Source of the DNA: Amphirosellinia nigrospora
Lineage: Eukaryota > Ascomycota > Sordariomycetes > Xylariales > Xylariaceae
NCBI GenBank assembly: GCA_004123355.1
Contig: SCHM01000003.1
Location: forward strand, 3,863,058-3,927,057
DNA length: 64,000 nt
Reading direction: 5' to 3'
Shown here: piece after piece, positions 59,917 through 64,000 of the stretch
Position numbering within the stretch: the stretch's first letter is position 1
How the letters are laid out: each line of letters opens with the position of its first letter
The notes under the pieces: model-generated
Told to the model about the DNA's origin: nothing
Seen by the model: the letters and a program-made list of their open reading frames with translations, nothing else
Databases searched by the model: none
Program-made: the position numbers and the translations under genes

Positions 59917-61009
59917 TTATGATACGATGGACGAATTGGTCGATACATTCAGGTTTGAGAAGTGCTTGTGCTGCAATATCTGTGAAAATGTTAGCAACCT
60001 CACACACGCAATGATTAAGATAGGGGATACCTGAGATGCAGTAGCTCTTACGTTACGCTGTATTTTATCAGCGCATGACAATATCACGAAACTCGATCTC
60101 AACATCTGGTAACAGATCCTCCATTTTTGCCTTCAAAGGTCTGATACATCTCGAAGGGGGAGTTTTGAAGTCAACAGCTTCTGGCCATGTTTCACGAGTC
60201 GGACTTCCAATGCCCTTGAAGATACTGAGTATGAGGCCAAGCTGGTTGCCATCTTCGTGGGCCGCACGAGATTCAAAGAGTGTTCTCGGGGGCGTACGAC
60301 AGCATTCCGCAAGCATTGCACCAGCCGCCCACATGTCGACAGCCGTACCGTACGACTTATCTCCAAATAGTGTTTCTGGCGCACGATAGGGACCCGTACC
60401 GATATCTAGAATTTTCTGATCGGCGGGTTCGGTGTAGGCTGATAGCTCGGGGTGCCATGCCGTGCCAAAGTCGGAAAGATAAGCAGGCCCATCTAAAGAC
60501 TCCAAAAGGATTGCAGAGGGTTTGATATCCCTATGTATTATACCCTGACTATGAAGGTATTGAAGACCTGTAAAGAGGTCCTTGAAGTGTGTTAAAACCC
60601 GGCTCCTTGGGACGGGACCACGTGCAATCAGACTCTCGAGGCTGAATGGCATATATGGAAAAGCAAGAACAAAACGTTGCTCTTGGTCTCTAAAAGTTTC
60701 CAGCAGAGGGATGCAGGGCTTCGTTAGTAATTTCAGGATTTTAGCTTCTCTGAATGGGTCATGAGGCTCGATATTCCGAGTTTGAACTATAACTTTTAAT
60801 GCTACAGTTTTAGATCTGTAGACCTCTGCAGTAGCTCCATCGCCGATATATTGGCAGTCTCGGTAAGACCCTATGGTGATGACACGGGAGTCTGGTAATT
60901 CGCCTACGGTATGAAGTGCCCCTGTTTCCTCGGGCATGTTCGAAGCATCTGCCTGTGGCCCGACCCGACATGCTGCCTCATAATGATCCTGTTTTGGGGT
61001 TAGAGCCAT
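59917..61009 (-). CDS. CMGC/CDK-family protein kinase, Csk1/CAK-like
   Basis: Serine/threonine kinase resembling fungal Csk1-type CDK-activating kinases. Seen in order: Gly-rich loop YIGDGATAEVYRS; catalytic Lys in TVALKVIV; FPYMPFSLESLIARGPV; catalytic loop IIHRDIKPSAILLE; YLSDFGTAWHPELSAYTEPA with DFG; IGTGPYRAPETLFGDKSYG with APE; DMWAAGAMLAECCR; and FESRAAHEDGNQLGLILSIF, characteristic of the Csk1-like group. The main frame is intact from 61009 to about 60070. A frame break there leads to DKIQRNVRATASQ, and a short intron (GTATCC donor, about 60030 to 59980) to the last exon, so the end near 59917 is approximate. CDK-directed function is inferred from family. Confidence 0.85.
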
Positions 61010-61793
61010 TGGATTTGAAACGTTAAGAGTTAAGCTGGAGCAGGGCTATTAAGAGCGAGCCAAAATTAACGAGGGTTGTGAGAGTTAATAAAAATCAGGT
61101 AATCTTACTCGTGATGAGGATGTTTTATGAGCTTCACTCTCAATAGAAAACGCGTCCTTTTGTGCATTAATGGCTGGTACACCTATATTTCAAGCACCTC
61201 CTTTCTGAATCGTCAAATGAGCTATGAGGTATACCAGGCGTCTAGAGAAATATAGAGACTAACATGGTCTGGATGTTGTCGTAGCGGTCACTTGAAGTGA
61301 GCGAGGCTCTCCAGTCTAGTTGAGAAGCCATCGCCGTGGGATTAATCGCTAATTTCTTATAAGCCTATGAGCCTGGTAAACAGAAAACACGAAAGTGTCA
61401 TAAGCCAGGCCCTCGAACTTCGTTGAGGATATAAAGATTAACCTGACAGATACATTGCTTCCATTTCTTGTTTTGTAAGTCACACACTCACCGGCCATCG
61501 TATTGATGTGGGGGGTCGTTTCTTGGCTGCCGACGGCTGGCTACCACTTGGCCTTCTGGCAACTAAATGGCACGTTGCTACCCATACGCTAGGCTAAAGC
61601 GAGAAGAAGCGTAAGCCTCTTATTGATGCTAAACTGTAATAGGCAAGCTGGCGGCGGTAGGCGTTTGACGCTTGACAGCTGTGGAGTGGCTGGCCGGGCA
61701 CTCGGAGCTGACCTCATACAAGTAAATGCCAGGCCCGAATCTTGCTATGTACATGATCCAGCCATCGTCAAGCTTTCCCCAGAGCTCCTAGCA
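61010..61793. other. Promoter side of the kinase gene, up to the hAT-type element
   Basis: About 780 bp of the divergent space between the kinase and SYP1. It contains no supportable gene. The last 8 bases (61786-61793, TCCTAGCA) are the left target-site duplication of the element that follows. Confidence 0.5.
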
Positions 61794-62595
61794 CAGGGTT
61801 GGTAATTAGTATTTAGTATTTAGTATACTAATTAGTATACTAAACTAATTAGTTTAGTTTAGTATTAGAGTTACGCTTCACACACTCGAAGAGACAAGGC
61901 TCCAGCATATGTGGTATATTGCATATAAAATCTACAGATAGAGTAGGAAGGAAGGAAGGTCTAAGTCTACAATACAGGCAGCTGCTTAAATACTCGCGTG
62001 GGGCAGCTGCATTCACTGCGAGTGCCTGCCTTCATTCACTGCAACTGCATTCACTGCGAACAGCAGTCACGCATTCACTGCAAGTGGCAGTTACTGCAAG
62101 TGGAGATTACGGGTGCTGTGGCTAGTGGTGGGACACAGCCACCAGAGCCTGCAGATCCGTAACTATTAGTATAAAATTTTAACGATTAGTTTAGTTTAGT
62201 TTAGTATAAAATTTTAATGATTAGTTTAGTTTAGTTTAGTATACTAATTAGTATACTAATTAGTATAATAAAAAAAATAAAAAAAATTCACCTATAAAAT
62301 ATTTCTAAAAAAAAAAAGATCACGTGACCGTATAGCTTAATATAGTTAGCGGGTTAAGTCACGTGACCGTACACCTTAATATAGTTAGCGTAAAATTTTT
62401 TTTTTGCTAAATTTTATTTTTTAAAAATATTTTAAACTAATTAGTATATTAATTAGTATACTAATTAGTTTAGTATTAGTTTAGTTTAGTTCAAAAATTT
62501 TATACTAATTAGTATTAGTTCAAATATTTTCATACTAAACTAATTAGTATTAGTATGGGCTTATACTAAACTAAACTAACTAATTACCAACCCTG
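61794..62595. mobile_element. Non-autonomous hAT-type transposable element (MITE-like), 802 bp
   Basis: The ends are perfect 17-bp terminal inverted repeats, CAGGGTTGGTAATTAGT at 61794-61810 and its reverse complement at 62579-62595. The element is flanked by identical 8-bp direct repeats, TCCTAGCA (61786-61793 and 62596-62603), a target-site duplication. Eight-base duplications and ends starting CAGGG are typical of the hAT superfamily. Subterminal regions are arrays of TTAGTATAC-type AT-rich palindromes in opposite orientation. The centre (about 61868-62165) is GC-richer, with repeated CATTCACTGC motifs. There is no transposase frame, so it would need a helper in trans. It sits about 300 bp upstream of the SYP1 start codon. 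Confidence 0.88.
62320..62390. repeat. Two 32-bp direct repeats carrying TCACGTGACC, inside the hAT-type element
   Basis: Copies at 62320-62351 and 62359-62390 share TCACGTGACCGTA and TTAATATAGTTAGCG and differ at only two positions. Each holds the palindrome TCACGTGA, a possible bHLH or bZIP binding core. The pair is enclosed by A-runs on the left and T-runs on the right. Confidence 0.85.
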
Positions 62596-62905
62596 TCCTA
62601 GCATTTTGGAAATAAACATCACAACACAACGAGTCCGCCCACGATACTCGATACTCGATACTCAGGCTGATGCATCGATAATCGGCCAGTGTATGCACGC
62701 TAGCGATTGATCTCTCATATCCAATTACACCACGCAACGCAACCCATATTCGATGTGTGAATGGGCTCCATTGCGTGGTTGAATGCGCTCTCCTGCGTCG
62801 CCCTGCGCTTGATATATCTAAGTATATAAATACATGTCTACACTCGGCCCCTCTTCCACGTCTGTGACATTTACGTCTGCGTGATCGTCCTTCACCTCGC
62901 TCGCC

Positions 62906-64000
62906 ATGGATGGTCTTTCACGAGCTGAGTATCCTGGTATACTGGTGGGCTACCCAACTGCGTAGTGTTGTGTCTTGGGCGCATGGCTGACGTAGTCTTC
63001 GTATAGGATACCCTCCAGCCTGGCCAAGCCGTCGTCGTCCTCACCGACCGAGTCAAACGCATAACCAAACTTAATAATGAAATTGCCGACTGGCTGCAGG
63101 TGCGACTTTCTGAAGCCTCGGTCGCCACTAGCAAGCTGTACACGGTCGAAGCTGATCTGTACTTAGGAACGTCGGAGAGTCGAGGAACAATACGCTCAGG
63201 GGCTCCGAAGATTAACACAATTCCGGGTGCCCAGTGCGCAATCGGAGCTCGGGTAAGTCAAGAGTGTCCATGGGCACCATGGTGCGTGTCGCGTATAGGT
63301 TGACTGACGGCATTCAAGCACTTTTCAGACGCAATGGGACAATCATCCAGTCCGTAGAGTCCGTCGCGATATCCCACCATACCTTCGCCGCACACATCGA
63401 CAAAGAGGTCGAGACGCCCCTACGCATGTTTGAAACTAAAAAAGAAATGCAAAATCTCCAAACCATGCAAGGAAACTTACAGAAAGTGGCTAGGGAGCTA
63501 GAAGAGGCACAGGAAAAGTCTGACAAGCTAAGCAAGAAAGGCGGCAAAGCTAGCGCCCAGAAGGTCGACATGGCCGCGAGCAAACTGGAATCTGCGTCAA
63601 ATCAGTGGGCATCACAGGCCCCCTTTGTCTTCGAAAATCTCCAGGCTCTGGACGAGAGTCGCATGAATCAATTGCGCGATTGCTTAACTCAGTACGGTAC
63701 CTTCGAAGGAGAACAGGCGCAGAAGCTTCAGGCCGACACCGAAACGTGTTAAACAGCTTGCTCGACTATAATACTGGTCACGAAATTCAACACTTTGCTT
63801 CGAAAGTGACAGCGGGACGGCCGAAGTTAGAGAAGCGAGCAACGACTACACGACAGTTATCTAGCGCTGGTGGCCCGAGCCCGTCCGGCGCTGGACCACC
63901 AAGCCTCAGCGTGCCAACAGAAGACGATCGCAGTGATTATTCAGGACCGAAAGAAGGGCCACCTGAGAACAAGCTGCGAAGTCGCATTGGTACCATGCTT
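62906..64000 (+). CDS. SYP1: F-BAR and muniscin-type endocytic protein Syp1, 5' part (runs off the window)
   Basis: Early endocytic-site and septin-associated adaptor that binds curved plasma membrane through an F-BAR domain. Start ATG 62906 (MDGLSRAEYP). After a first intron comes LQPGQAVVVLTDRVKRITKL and NNEIADWLQ. The second intron (63100-63166, 67 bp) joins LQ to ERRRVEEQYAQGLRRLTQFR; ignoring it gives a misleading open frame. A third intron has donor GTAAGT near 63253 and acceptor TTTTCAG near 63329. The main F-BAR helices follow: TIIQSVESVAISHHTFA, LEEAQEKSDKLSKKGGKASA, QWASQAPFVFENLQALDESR. A frame break near 63747 leads to VLNSLLDYNTGHEIQHFASK and ENKLRSRIGTML at the edge. Splice phases of the first intron need one extra base. 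Confidence 0.92.

Overview
This window is nuclear DNA of a filamentous ascomycete (Pezizomycotina; probably Leotiomycetes or Sordariomycetes, which I cannot settle). The basis is gene content (ATP25, VPS15, a Syp1-type F-BAR protein, a highly reducing polyketide synthase, FSH-type hydrolase, fungal sulfotransferase), short spliceosomal introns of about 48-165 bp with GTRNGT donors and YAG acceptors, kilobase-scale intergenic spaces, and a dispersed TACCTAGGTA palindrome.

The main caveat is quality. Almost every conserved gene changes reading frame every 400-800 bases at single-base gaps, often in short homopolymers or dinucleotide runs. In essential genes (mitochondrial RNA polymerase, VPS15, mL44) the recognisable protein simply resumes in the next frame, so I read these as consensus errors, mostly missing bases, rather than gene decay. 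I give each gene as one CDS and name the frame breaks in its entry.

Layout. 1-7 kb: RPO41 (-) and ATP25 (+), divergent, both for mitochondrial gene expression. 7.9-11 kb: secreted S1/P1 nuclease (+) and exopolyphosphatase PPX1 (-). 11.5-16.3 kb: VPS15 (-), the pseudokinase scaffold of the class III PI3-kinase. 17.8-19.6 kb: a cysteine-rich, single-pass, SH3-tailed membrane protein (-). 19.6-24.4 kb: no supportable gene. 24.4-26.5 kb: a small mitochondrial-type membrane protein (-) divergent from mitoribosomal mL44 (+). 28-30.7 kb: a mitochondria-targeted cPLA2-family phospholipase (-). 32.5-48.3 kb: an accessory, probably biosynthetic region with an epoxide-hydrolase-like enzyme (+), FSH-family hydrolase (-), full-length highly reducing PKS KS-AT-DH-MT-ER-KR-ACP (+) and a fungal conserved protein (+). 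49-54.3 kb: a protein with a six-fold AEPKE repeat, a small secreted cysteine protein and a secreted alpha/beta hydrolase. 58.5-61 kb: a multi-exon sulfotransferase (+) and a Csk1-like CDK-family kinase (-). 61.8-62.6 kb: a non-autonomous hAT-type element with perfect 17-bp terminal inverted repeats and an 8-bp target duplication. 62.9 kb to the right edge: the 5' part of SYP1.

Functional links: RPO41, ATP25, mL44, the small membrane protein and the phospholipase all point to mitochondria, and four of them form two head-to-head pairs. The PKS and the divergently transcribed FSH hydrolase (the family of the LovG-type releasing thioesterase) fit a reduced-polyketide cluster, with the epoxide hydrolase as a possible tailoring enzyme.
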